64,000 bases of DNA, from NCBI GenBank assembly GCA_001724275.1, contig MEDZ01000006.1, positions 80,066-144,065 on the forward strand, written 5' to 3'. This stretch comes from Gemmatimonadetes bacterium SCN 70-22 (GTDB lineage Bacteria > Gemmatimonadota > Gemmatimonadetes > Gemmatimonadales > Gemmatimonadaceae). The notes under the pieces are model-generated. The model was not told the DNA's origin and did not search any database. It saw only the letters and a program-made list of their open reading frames with translations. A program made the position numbers and the translations under genes. Shown piece by piece: positions 54,461-62,502 of the stretch (its first letter is position 1; every line of letters begins with the position of its first letter).

Positions 54461-55873
54461 TTGTCCTCGAATTCCCGCATTCCCCGCACCAAGATCGTCT
54501 GCACGCTCGGTCCCGCCACATCCACCCCCGAGGCCATCGCTGCCCTCATGGATGCGGGGCTCAACGTGGCGCGCATCAACTTCTCGCACGGAACGCACGA
54601 GCAGCATGCCCGCACGATCGCGCTCGTGCGGCAGCTGGCGGCGGAACGGGAACGTCCGGTCGCCATCCTCGGCGACCTGCAGGGGCCGCGCATCCGCATG
54701 GGCGACCTCGCGGCCCCGGTGACCGTGCAGGCGGGTGAGGACCTCGTCCTCTGTTTCGAGGACGAGGCGGCGGCGGGCGAGCTCCCCGTCACCTACGAAC
54801 ACATCGCCGATGACGTACGGGTCGGCGATCGCATCCTCGTGGACGACGGACTCATCGAGCTGGTCGTCCTCGAGGTGAACAAGCCGCGCATCACGGCGCG
54901 CGTGGTGTACGGCGGCATGATCAGGAGCCACAAGGGGCTCAACCTCCCCGGCGTGGCCGTCTCGGCGCCGTCGATCACGGACAAGGATCGCGCCGACGCC
55001 CAGTTCGCGGTGGAGCAGGGGCTGGACTACATCGCCCTCAGCTTCGTGCGTCGCGCCGAGGACATCGCGCAGCTCCGGTCGATGCTCCCCAAGGGGATGC
55101 TGATCGTCGCGAAGATCGAGAAGGACACGGCGCTGGCCAACATCGAGGGGATCCTGCGTGCCGCCGACGCGGTGATGGTGGCGCGGGGCGACCTGGGCGT
55201 GGAGCTCCCCTTCGAGGAAGTGCCGCTCGTGCAAAAGCGGATCATCCGGCTGGCGGGGCAGCTGGGGCGCCCCGTGATCACGGCGACGCAGATGCTGGAG
55301 TCGATGATCCACAACCCGCGCCCCACGCGCGCCGAGGCGAGCGACGTGGCCAACGCGATCCTCGACGGGACCGATGCGGTGATGCTCTCGGCGGAGACGG
55401 CGTCGGGAAGCTATCCCAGGCTCGCCGTGCAAGCGATGCAGCGCATCATCGCCGAGATCGAGCACCACCAGCCCCCGCGGCGCGAGGAACGGCGGAATGC
55501 GCTGGGGACGGCGACCACGGAGGAGACGATCGCGGCGGCGGTGGTGACGGCGGTCCGGATGCTGGGGACGCGGCTCGTCATCGTCTTCACCAAGAGCGGG
55601 TTCAGCGCCCGGATGGTGTCGTCGCATCGCCCGGGGGTCCCGATCTTCGCCCTGACCGACGCCCCGAAGACCTTCAACCAGCTGGCGCTGGTCTGGGGGG
55701 TGGTTCCCCTGCTCGTCCCGCCGGCGGATACGTACGAGAAGATGCTGGACAGTGCGCGGCGCGCGCTGGTCCAGCGCGGGCTGGCCAGCGAGGGGGACAA
55801 GGTCATCGTCACGGCGGGCGTCCCGTTCGATGTCCCCGGGACGACGAACCTGCTCAAGGTCGAGACGGTGTGA
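54461..55873 (+). CDS. pyk: Pyruvate kinase
   Basis: About 470 residues from a TTG at 54461, giving the usual N-terminus just before RIPRTKIVCTLGPAT; another TTG at 54416 is in frame and no ATG fits, so the start is uncertain. Motifs: GLNVARINFSHGTHEQH, DLQGPRIRMG, KIEKDTALANIEGIL, MVARGDLGVELPFEEVPLVQKRII and TATQMLESMIHNPRPTRAEASDVANAILDGTDAVMLSAETA, then the C-terminal allosteric domain. Makes pyruvate and ATP from phosphoenolpyruvate. Its TGA overlaps the GTG of the next gene by 4 bp. Confidence 0.94.
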   Translation: MSSNSRIPRTKIVCTLGPATSTPEAIAALMDAGLNVARINFSHGTHEQHARTIALVRQLAAERERPVAILGDLQGPRIRMGDLAAPVTVQAGEDLVLCFEDEAAAGELPVTYEHIADDVRVGDRILVDDGLIELVVLEVNKPRITARVVYGGMIRSHKGLNLPGVAVSAPSITDKDRADAQFAVEQGLDYIALSFVRRAEDIAQLRSMLPKGMLIVAKIEKDTALANIEGILRAADAVMVARGDLGVELPFEEVPLVQKRIIRLAGQLGRPVITATQMLESMIHNPRPTRAEASDVANAILDGTDAVMLSAETASGSYPRLAVQAMQRIIAEIEHHQPPRREERRNALGTATTEETIAAAVVTAVRMLGTRLVIVFTKSGFSARMVSSHRPGVPIFALTDAPKTFNQLALVWGVVPLLVPPADTYEKMLDSARRALVQRGLASEGDKVIVTAGVPFDVPGTTNLLKVETV

Positions 55874-56646
55874 AGCTGACGTTCCTGGGCACCGGGACCA
55901 GCTTCGGGATCCCGATCATCGGGTGCGGGTGCGCCGTGTGCCGGTCGCCCGACCCCCGCGACCGGCGCACGCGCATCGGGGCGGTGATCGAGACGGACCA
56001 GGGGACGCGGCTGTTGATCGACACCCCGCCCGAGCTGCGATTGCAGCTGGTGCAGGCGGGCATCGACCGGGTGGACGCGGTGTTCTTCACGCACGACCAC
56101 GCCGATCACATCCACGGCATCGACGACCTGCGCGCGATCACCGTGCGGCAGCGCGCGCCGCTGCCGATGTACGCCGAGCCCGAGGTGCTGGCGCGCCTGG
56201 CGCAGCGCTTCCCGTACATCTTCGACGAGCGCATGCTCCCGCTCCCGGGGACCTCGAAACCCGAGGGCGCGCCGTGCCCGATTCGCGACGGGGACGTCGT
56301 GCAGGTCGGCGACGCCGCGGTGGAGGCGATCGCCCTCCCGCATGGCCGGATGCGCGTCCTGGCGTTTCGCGTCGGGGCGCTCGGGTTCGTGACCGATGCC
56401 AAGTCCGTTCCGGCGGAGGCGATCGCGCGCCTGCGAGGGGTGCGCGTCCTCGTCCTCAACGCGCTCTTCCGACGGCAGCACCCCACGCACCTGAGCATCG
56501 ACGAGGCGGTGGCGGTGGCGGGCGAGATCGGCGCCGAGCGCACGTACCTGATCCATCTCACGCACGAGACGTCGCACGCCGAGCTGGAAGGAGAGCTCCC
56601 GCCAGGCGTCCAGCCCGCCTACGACGGACTGGTAGTGGAGATCTGA
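55870..56646 (+). CDS. MBL-fold metallohydrolase, PhnP/cyclic phosphodiesterase-like
   Basis: 258 residues from a GTG at 55870 overlapping the pyruvate kinase stop. Beta-lactamase-fold motifs: LTFLGTGTSFGIPIIGCGCAVC (the paired Cys of the PhnP-like subgroup), THDHADHIHGIDDLR (HxHxDH), LPHGRMRV, FVTDAK and IHLTHETSH. Related enzymes hydrolyse phosphodiesters such as phosphoribosyl 1,2-cyclic phosphate or tRNA 3' ends; true substrate unknown. Translational coupling to pyk is likely. Confidence 0.88.
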   Translation: MKLTFLGTGTSFGIPIIGCGCAVCRSPDPRDRRTRIGAVIETDQGTRLLIDTPPELRLQLVQAGIDRVDAVFFTHDHADHIHGIDDLRAITVRQRAPLPMYAEPEVLARLAQRFPYIFDERMLPLPGTSKPEGAPCPIRDGDVVQVGDAAVEAIALPHGRMRVLAFRVGALGFVTDAKSVPAEAIARLRGVRVLVLNALFRRQHPTHLSIDEAVAVAGEIGAERTYLIHLTHETSHAELEGELPPGVQPAYDGLVVEI

Positions 56647-56695
56647 TGCGCACCCGCCGGCGCGGGCCGGTCACACCACGGGGAGGCCCACGATC

Positions 56696-58081
56696 ATGAC
56701 CCTCACGCTCGACTACACGTTCATGCTCACCGACGCGGCCTCCGGCGGCGTCGCGCCGGGGGCCTTCGCCGCTGCGCAGGGGACGTTCGCCGCCGCGCAC
56801 GCCGCGGTGGCGGCGCGCCATGCCGCGGGAGAGTTGGGATTCCTCGACCTGCCGCGGCGGCGTGACCTCGCCACCCAGGTCCTCGAGTTTGCCGCTGGCG
56901 CGCGCGGGGCATGGCGCGACGTGGTCCTCCTCGGGATCGGCGGGTCGGCGCTGGGGCCCATCGCCCTCCGGAACGCCCTCTGCGCACCGCAGTGGAACGG
57001 GCTCGACGCCGCCGCGCGCGCCGGATACCCGCGCCTGCACGTGCTGGACAACGTGGACCCGGTCACCATCGGCGCCGTCCTCGACCGCGTGCAGCTGGCG
57101 GACACGCTCTTCCTGGTCGTCTCGAAGTCGGGCGGGACCGCCGAGACCATGGCGCAGTACCTGGTGGTGCGCGCGCGCCTGGAGGCGCAGGCGCTGCCGC
57201 TGGCGCGGCACCTGGTCTTCGTGACCGACCCGGAGAAGGGGGCGCTGCGCCCCATTGCCAGGCGCGAGGGGTTCGCCGCGCTCGACATCCCGGCGAACGT
57301 CGGGGGGCGGTTCAGCGTCCTCTCCCCGGTCGGCACCCTCCCCGCGGCCCTCGTGGGCATCGACATCGAGTCGCTCCTGGCCGGCGCCGGCGACATGGTA
57401 CGGCGCTGTGCGACCTCGGAGCTGGCGCGGAATCCGGCGGGGACGTTCGCCACCCTCCAGTGGCTGGCCGACACCAAGGGAGGAAAGCGGGTGCACGTCC
57501 TGATGCCGTACGCCGACCCCCTGCGCGACATCGCCGCGTGGTTCGTGCAGCTGTGGGCCGAGAGCCTCGGGAAGGTGAGCGGGGATGGGGAGCACGTGGG
57601 GCCGACGCCCGTCCCCGCCCTCGGCGCCACCGACCAGCACTCGCAGGTGCAACTCTTCATGGAGGGTCCGCTCGACAAGACGGTCACCTTCGTCGCCGTG
57701 GAGCAGCCGGCGCTCGACGTGACGATTCCCGGGGCGCACGGCGACGTCGCCGACCTGGCGTACCTGGGCGGCCATTCGCTGTGGGAATTGCTCAACATCG
57801 AGCGCCGGGCCACGGCGGGGGCGCTCGCCTCGCGGGGGAGGCCAAGCATGACCCTCTCGCTCCCGGCGGTCGACCCCTGGCACCTGGGGGCGCTGGTCAT
57901 GCTGCTGGAGATCGCGACCGCTTACGCCGGGGCGCTCTACGGGGTGAATGCGTTCGACCAGCCCGGCGTGGAGCTGGGCAAGCGCTTCACCTACGGCATG
58001 ATGGGGCGCCCCGGCTTCGAGGCGGCGCGCGACGAGTTCGCGCGGCTCCCCAAGCCCAATCCCGAGCGCATCATCGGGTGA
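56696..58081 (+). CDS. pgi: Glucose-6-phosphate isomerase
   Basis: 461 residues, ATG start. Motifs: DVVLLGIGGSALGPIALRNAL, LDNVDPVTIGAVL, VVSKSGGTAETMAQYLV, GGRFSVLSPVGTLPAAL, SLGKVSGDGEHVGPTPVPALGATDQHSQVQLFMEGP and a C-terminal PGVELGKRFTYGMMG. Shorter than the 550-residue enterobacterial enzyme but normal for the bacterial/archaeal short type. Interconverts glucose 6-phosphate and fructose 6-phosphate. Lies 49 bp after the MBL gene. Confidence 0.94.
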   Translation: MTLTLDYTFMLTDAASGGVAPGAFAAAQGTFAAAHAAVAARHAAGELGFLDLPRRRDLATQVLEFAAGARGAWRDVVLLGIGGSALGPIALRNALCAPQWNGLDAAARAGYPRLHVLDNVDPVTIGAVLDRVQLADTLFLVVSKSGGTAETMAQYLVVRARLEAQALPLARHLVFVTDPEKGALRPIARREGFAALDIPANVGGRFSVLSPVGTLPAALVGIDIESLLAGAGDMVRRCATSELARNPAGTFATLQWLADTKGGKRVHVLMPYADPLRDIAAWFVQLWAESLGKVSGDGEHVGPTPVPALGATDQHSQVQLFMEGPLDKTVTFVAVEQPALDVTIPGAHGDVADLAYLGGHSLWELLNIERRATAGALASRGRPSMTLSLPAVDPWHLGALVMLLEIATAYAGALYGVNAFDQPGVELGKRFTYGMMGRPGFEAARDEFARLPKPNPERIIG

Positions 58082-58177
58082 TTCCCCTCTGCCCCCATGT
58101 AGGTCATGCACGGGGGCCGACTTCGGCGTATCTTTGTGCCCGACGACACACCAGACCTCCCTTTCCAGCGCCCGTCC

Positions 58178-59605
58178 ATGCCTGCAGCTGCTCCCGTGGC
58201 CGCCCACCCCGCGCTCGGCCTCGCCGTGACTCGAGTCGACTCGGCCATCACCGTCCACGACCCGTCGGTGCTGCACGGCGACAAGCTCGATGGTGTGGTG
58301 CGCGACGCCGTCTTCGGCGACGCCACGGCGCGCGACTACGCGCGCTGGCTCCTGTGGGAGCTGGGGCAGGCGGCGGGGGTTCGCCCGGCCTCGATCCATG
58401 ACCTGTACATGGCACGCGGGCGGGGCGAGCTGCGCGGCTTCACCGTCCCCGCCATCAACGTCCGCGGTGCCACGTACGACACCGCCCGGTCGATCTTCCG
58501 GGTCGCGCGGCAGATGGACGCCGGCGCCTTCATCCTGGAGATCGCCCGCTCCGAGATCGCCTACACCGACCAGCGCCCGAGCGAGTACGTCGCGGTCCTG
58601 ATCGGTGCCGCCTTGCGTGAGGGGTTCCGCGGCCCGCTCTTCATCCAGGGAGACCACTTCCAGGTCAACCACAAGAAGTACGCGGCCGACCCGCAGGGTG
58701 AGGTCGACAACGTCAAGAAGCTGGCGGACGAGGCGATCGCGGCGGGCTTCTACAACATCGACGTCGACACTTCCACGCTCGTCGACCTGGCGCACGCATC
58801 GCTCGATGACCAACAGCGCAAGAACTACGAGGTGTGCGCCGAGATCACGACGTACGTGCGATCGCGGGAGCCGCAGGGGGTCACCATCTCGATCGGCGGG
58901 GAGATCGGGGAGGTGGGGACCGAGAACTCCACCGTCCCCGAGTTGCGCGCCTTCATGGACGGCTTCAACCGCACGCTGGCGCGCCTGGCGCCGGGGACGG
59001 TGGGGTTGTCGAAGATCTCCGTGCAGTCGGGGACGTCGCACGGCGGGATCGTCCGCCCCGACGGCTCCATTGCCGACGTGAAGCTCGACCTCAAGACGCT
59101 CGAGGACCTGTCCAAGGTGGCGCGCGAGGAGTACGGGATGAGCGGGGCCGTGCAGCACGGCGCCTCGACGCTCCCCGACGACGCCTTCCATCACTTCCCG
59201 CGCACCGAGACGGCCGAGATCCACCTGGCCACGAACTTCCAGAACATGCTGTACGATCACCTCCCGGCGGCGCTGCGCGAGGAGATCTACGCCTGGTTGC
59301 GCGAGAACGCGAAGGACGAGCGCAAGGCCACCGATTCGGACGAGCAGTTCTACTACAAGACGCGCAAGAAGGCGCTGGGGCCGTTCAAGCAGGCGCTCTG
59401 GAACCTCGACGCGGACATCAAGGACAAACTGGCTGCAGCATACGACGCGAAGTTTTCCTTCCTCTTCACCCAGCTCGCCATCGGCGGCACCAGGGCGGCG
59501 GTGAAGCAGACCGTCAAGCCGCTGGCGATCCATCGCCCGATGCCCGGCACGGCCGGACACATCGTGGTGGAAGCCGCCCCCGACGACGCCACGCTCAGCG
59601 ACTGA
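58178..59605 (+). CDS. fba: Class II fructose-bisphosphate aldolase family protein (long form)
   Basis: 475 residues from the ATG at 58178. Class II zinc aldolase barrel: FTVPAINVRG, metal and substrate motifs QGDHFQVNH, YNIDVDTSTLVDLA, SIGGEIGEVGTENST, SVQSGTSHGG, MSGAVQHGASTLPDDAFHHFP, EIHLATNFQN. It has an extra ~85-residue N-terminal part and ~90 C-terminal residues compared with the common 300-360-residue enzymes. Cleaves fructose 1,6-bisphosphate; tagatose-bisphosphate or ketose-bisphosphate activity is an alternative. Adjacent to pgi, fitting glycolysis/gluconeogenesis. Confidence 0.85.
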   Translation: MPAAAPVAAHPALGLAVTRVDSAITVHDPSVLHGDKLDGVVRDAVFGDATARDYARWLLWELGQAAGVRPASIHDLYMARGRGELRGFTVPAINVRGATYDTARSIFRVARQMDAGAFILEIARSEIAYTDQRPSEYVAVLIGAALREGFRGPLFIQGDHFQVNHKKYAADPQGEVDNVKKLADEAIAAGFYNIDVDTSTLVDLAHASLDDQQRKNYEVCAEITTYVRSREPQGVTISIGGEIGEVGTENSTVPELRAFMDGFNRTLARLAPGTVGLSKISVQSGTSHGGIVRPDGSIADVKLDLKTLEDLSKVAREEYGMSGAVQHGASTLPDDAFHHFPRTETAEIHLATNFQNMLYDHLPAALREEIYAWLRENAKDERKATDSDEQFYYKTRKKALGPFKQALWNLDADIKDKLAAAYDAKFSFLFTQLAIGGTRAAVKQTVKPLAIHRPMPGTAGHIVVEAAPDDATLSD

Positions 59606-59637
59606 GCCCACATCGGACACGTGCCCAGGAGGGTCCC

Positions 59638-60123
59638 ATGGCTCGCACCACCACTGATGACGATCGCGTGATCATCGAGCGTCGCTCCGGCTCGACGATG
59701 GGCGCCCTGCTGGCAGGGATGGCCATCGGCGCGGGGTTGGCGATGCTCTTCGCGCCGCAGAGCGGACTCGAGACGCGGCAGGCCATCCGGCGCAAGGCGC
59801 GCCGGGCGCGCCGCCGCGCCGGGGAGTATGCGGGCGACCTGCGCGAGCGCGCCGACGACCTGCGCGAGCGCGCCCGCGGCGTCGCCGACGAGACCCTGGC
59901 CCGCGGTCGCGACTTCGTGGACGAGGCGCGCGAGTCCATCGAGGACAAGCTGGACGAGACGCGGCGCGCCATCCGGGACAAGCGGCGTGAGCTCGCGCGG
60001 GCGGTGGACGAGGGGCGTGAAGCGGCGCGCGACGCACGCCACGAACTCGAGCGGCGACTGGCCGATGCGCAGCGGGCGGTGGATGAAGGCCCCATCCCGG
60101 GACGCGGCGGCGACGCCGGCTGA
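59638..60123 (+). CDS. YtxH-domain membrane-anchored coiled-coil protein
   Basis: 161 residues; ATG with CAGGAGGG about 6 bp upstream. The YtxH signature, a glycine-rich span followed by AP and a basic helix (MGALLAGMAIGAGLAMLFAPQSGLETRQAIRRKARRARRRA), is at 20-65. The rest is a highly charged amphipathic coiled coil with repeated DLRERADDLRERAR and EDKLDETRRAIRDKRRELARAVDEGREAARDARHELERRL, resembling apolipoprotein- or LEA-like helices. Linked to stress response in Bacillus; role here unknown. Overlaps the BrkB gene by 41 bp. Confidence 0.88.
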   Translation: MARTTTDDDRVIIERRSGSTMGALLAGMAIGAGLAMLFAPQSGLETRQAIRRKARRARRRAGEYAGDLRERADDLRERARGVADETLARGRDFVDEARESIEDKLDETRRAIRDKRRELARAVDEGREAARDARHELERRLADAQRAVDEGPIPGRGGDAG

Positions 60124-61033
60124 CCGGCGCACCGCCTCGACGCTCGCGCGAGGGTCGGGCGCCCTTGCCGACTACGTGCGCCGCGTCTGGGTCAACAGCG
60201 GCGAGGACGACATCTTCTTCCTCGCCGGGGGGATCGCCTTCAACATCCTCCTCGCGTCCGTCCCCTTCGTCCTCCTCGTCATCTCGGGCGTCGTCTACGC
60301 GTTGCGGCTGACGCCCGAAGCGTCGCTGCTCGAGGTGCGGGCCCTGGTCGACCGCTTCCTGCCGCCCCACGCGGAGACGGCCGACTCGCCCATCCATCGC
60401 CTCTTCGACGACGTCATCCAGGCGCGCGGTGCCGTGGGCCTCTGGGCGTCCATCACCTTCGTCTGGTTCTCGACGCGGCTCTTCGGCTCGCTGCGGAGCG
60501 TACTCGCCGAGGTCTTCGACATCGAGACCATGCGCGGCATCATCGCCGGCAAGTGGTTCGACGTGAAGATGACGGTCTACTCCTCGATCCTCCTGGTCGC
60601 CTACCTGGGGCTCAGCGCCTACCTCGCGCTGGCCACCTCGCGCGGCATCGACTTCCTCGTGGCCGTCGGGCTGCGCGAGGACCTCATGGGCGGGGTGGAG
60701 TATGTCATCGGGCGCGCGATCGCCTTCGCCTTCATCGTCGCCATCTTCTGGGCGCTGTACAAGTACCTCCCCCATCGGCACATCCGCTGGCAGCAGGCCA
60801 CCGTGGGGGCGCTCTCGACGGCGATCCTCTTCGAGGTGGCCCGGAACGCGTGGACGGCGCTGACCCGGTCGTACGACCCCGGCTCGGTCTATGGCGGCAC
60901 GCTCTACGCCCTCGTCTCGCTCGTGTTCTGGACCTACTACTCCGCGCTGATCTTCATCCTTGGCGCCGAGATCTCCCAGGCATACGAGCTGAGGCGCGTG
61001 CGCCGGATGCAGCGCGAGTCGCTGGAATCGTAG
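60083..61033 (+). CDS. YihY/BrkB family membrane protein
   Basis: 316 residues from the ATG at 60083, inside the YtxH 3' end. Six membrane spans with family motifs: DDIFFLAGGIAFNILLASVPFVLLVISGVV, GLWASITFVWFSTRLFGSLRSVLAEVFD, ALYKYLPHRHIRWQQATVGALSTAILFEVARNAWTAL, and YGGTLYALVSLVFWTYYSALIFILGAEISQAYE. Often misnamed ribonuclease BN; the true function is unknown, with transport or envelope roles proposed. The 41-bp overlap implies coupling with YtxH. Confidence 0.9.
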   Translation: MKAPSRDAAATPADRRTASTLARGSGALADYVRRVWVNSGEDDIFFLAGGIAFNILLASVPFVLLVISGVVYALRLTPEASLLEVRALVDRFLPPHAETADSPIHRLFDDVIQARGAVGLWASITFVWFSTRLFGSLRSVLAEVFDIETMRGIIAGKWFDVKMTVYSSILLVAYLGLSAYLALATSRGIDFLVAVGLREDLMGGVEYVIGRAIAFAFIVAIFWALYKYLPHRHIRWQQATVGALSTAILFEVARNAWTALTRSYDPGSVYGGTLYALVSLVFWTYYSALIFILGAEISQAYELRRVRRMQRESLES

Positions 61034-61108
61034 GCCACGACCGCGCGCCCCGTCTCGATTACTTTTGGATACAATCCGCCTCCCCCGCGCTCTTCACGCC
61101 CCCACCTC

Positions 61109-62182
61109 ATGACCATCGACATCCGTTCCGATACCGTCACCAGGCCGTCGCCGGCCATGCGCCGCGCCATCGCCGAGGCCGAGGTCGGCGACGATGTCCT
61201 CGACGGCGACCCCACCACGCGCGCCCTCGAGGAGAAGGTGGCGGCGCTCCTGGGCAAGGAGCGCGCCCTCTTCTTTCCGAGCGGGACGATGGCCAATCAG
61301 TGCGCCATCCTGACGCACTGCGAGCGCGGCACCGAGCTGTACGCCGACTTCGGCTCGCACATCAACGACTGGGAGCTGGCGGGGGCGGCGGCGCTCGCCG
61401 GGGCGCAGCTGCGCACCGTGCATGGCGAGGGGCCGATGATGGATGCGCAGGCACTGGAGCGCGGCTTCCGCCCCCCGTTGACGGGGAGTCCGCGCCCCTC
61501 GCTCGTCTGCCTGGAGAACACGCACAACGGCGCCGGGGGGCTCGTCACGCCGCTGGCGGGGATCAAGGCGATGCACGACGTGGCGCGCAATCACGGCTGC
61601 GCCATCCACCTCGACGGGGCGAGGCTCTGGAACGCGTCGGCCGCGTCCGGGACGCCGCTTCGCGACTTCGCGCAGCATGCCGACACGGTGATGGTCTCCT
61701 TCTCGAAGGGGCTCGGCGCCCCGATCGGCGCCGCGCTCGTCGGCTCGGAGGCGCTCATGGAGCGCGCCAACGAGAACCGGAAGCGCCTGGGAGGGGTGAT
61801 GCGCCAGAGCGGGATCGCCTCGGCGGGGGCGCTGTACGGACTGGAGCACAATCTCGGCCGGCTCCACGAGGATCACGAGAAGGCCACGCGGTTCGCGTCG
61901 ATCGTGGATCGCGCGATCGCGGCCAGCGTCGTCCCGCCGGAGAGCAACATCGTGATGATCGACCTCACCCCCGGCCTCTCGGCGCACGACGTGGTGCGTC
62001 GCGTGGCCGAACACGGTGTCCGGGTGGGGGTCTGGACCCCGACGCGCGTGCGGGCCGTCATGCATCTCGACGTGACGCCGGCGCAGGTGGAGCAGGCGGC
62101 CGAGGCGGTGCTGGCGGGGCTCGACGACGCGTGGCGCGCACTCGGCGACACGAGCGAGTGGCCCGTGATCCCGAAGCGATAG
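61109..62182 (+). CDS. ltaE: Low-specificity L-threonine aldolase
   Basis: 357 residues, ATG start. Fold-type I PLP enzyme of the beta-eliminating lyase group: IDIRSDTVTRPSPAMRRAIAEAEVGDDVLDGDPTTRALEEKVAALLGKE at the N-terminus, FFPSGTMANQCAIL, HINDWELAGAAALAGAQLR, CLENTHNGAGGLVTPL, IHLDGARLWNA, and the Schiff-base Lys in VMVSFSKGLGAPIGAALVGS. It cleaves threonine or allo-threonine to glycine and acetaldehyde. Probably the last protein gene before the SRP RNA. Confidence 0.92.
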   Translation: MTIDIRSDTVTRPSPAMRRAIAEAEVGDDVLDGDPTTRALEEKVAALLGKERALFFPSGTMANQCAILTHCERGTELYADFGSHINDWELAGAAALAGAQLRTVHGEGPMMDAQALERGFRPPLTGSPRPSLVCLENTHNGAGGLVTPLAGIKAMHDVARNHGCAIHLDGARLWNASAASGTPLRDFAQHADTVMVSFSKGLGAPIGAALVGSEALMERANENRKRLGGVMRQSGIASAGALYGLEHNLGRLHEDHEKATRFASIVDRAIAASVVPPESNIVMIDLTPGLSAHDVVRRVAEHGVRVGVWTPTRVRAVMHLDVTPAQVEQAAEAVLAGLDDAWRALGDTSEWPVIPKR

Positions 62183-62234
62183 CCGCCGTGCCGGCGGTTG
62201 TCGGGGGGTGGGCACCCCGCTAGCTTTCCCCTCG

Positions 62235-62330
62235 CTCCAGGTCCCGGAGGGCGTAAGCGCGCCAACCCCGTGAGGACCCCGAAGGTAGCAGCGGTACGCG
62301 ATGTCTCGCGTTGCTTCGTCAGACCTGGAG
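62235..62330 (+). ncRNA. ffs: Signal recognition particle RNA, small bacterial type
   Basis: About 96 nt. The ends CTCCAGGTC (62235-62243) and GACCTGGAG (62322-62330) pair over 9 bp. The centre contains the conserved domain IV pattern GTGAGGACC CCGAA GGTAGCAGC (apical stem-loop plus the GCAGC side of the asymmetric internal loop), preceded by CAACCCC as in other small SRP RNAs. It binds Ffh and guides membrane-protein targeting. It stands directly before dnaX, a frequent bacterial arrangement. Confidence 0.85.
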
Positions 62331-62463
62331 TATTCGCGCGGGTGCTCGGCCAGGCGGCCAGGAGCCCCGCGCGAGTTTCTTTGACGGCCCTCCCGTCACT
62401 CACGCGCGCGGGCCAATTTCAGGAGACGGAAGTGAAGGTGGACGCCGCGCGCGGTGCAGCCGC

Positions 62464-62496
62464 GCACTCCCGACTCCCGACTCTCGTCTCCCGTCC
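62464..62496 (-). repeat. GGGAGWCGGGAGTGC-type array with hairpin, upstream of dnaX
   Basis: On the minus strand an array of CGGGAGTC/CGGGAGAC-like units ends in GGGAGTGC (62471-62464) and is followed by a hairpin GCGCGG-TGCAG-CCGCGC (plus 62449-62465). Same plan as the arrays at 31422 and 31535; it ends 6 bp before the dnaX GTG. Confidence 0.7.
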
Positions 62497-62502
62497 GGTT
62501 TC

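Noticed and set aside
56558..59620. Long open frame on the minus strand (about 1000 codons)
   Set aside because: Antisense to MBL, pgi and aldolase genes, all of which have clear catalytic motifs; composition is Arg/Ala/Gly/Val shadow-like.
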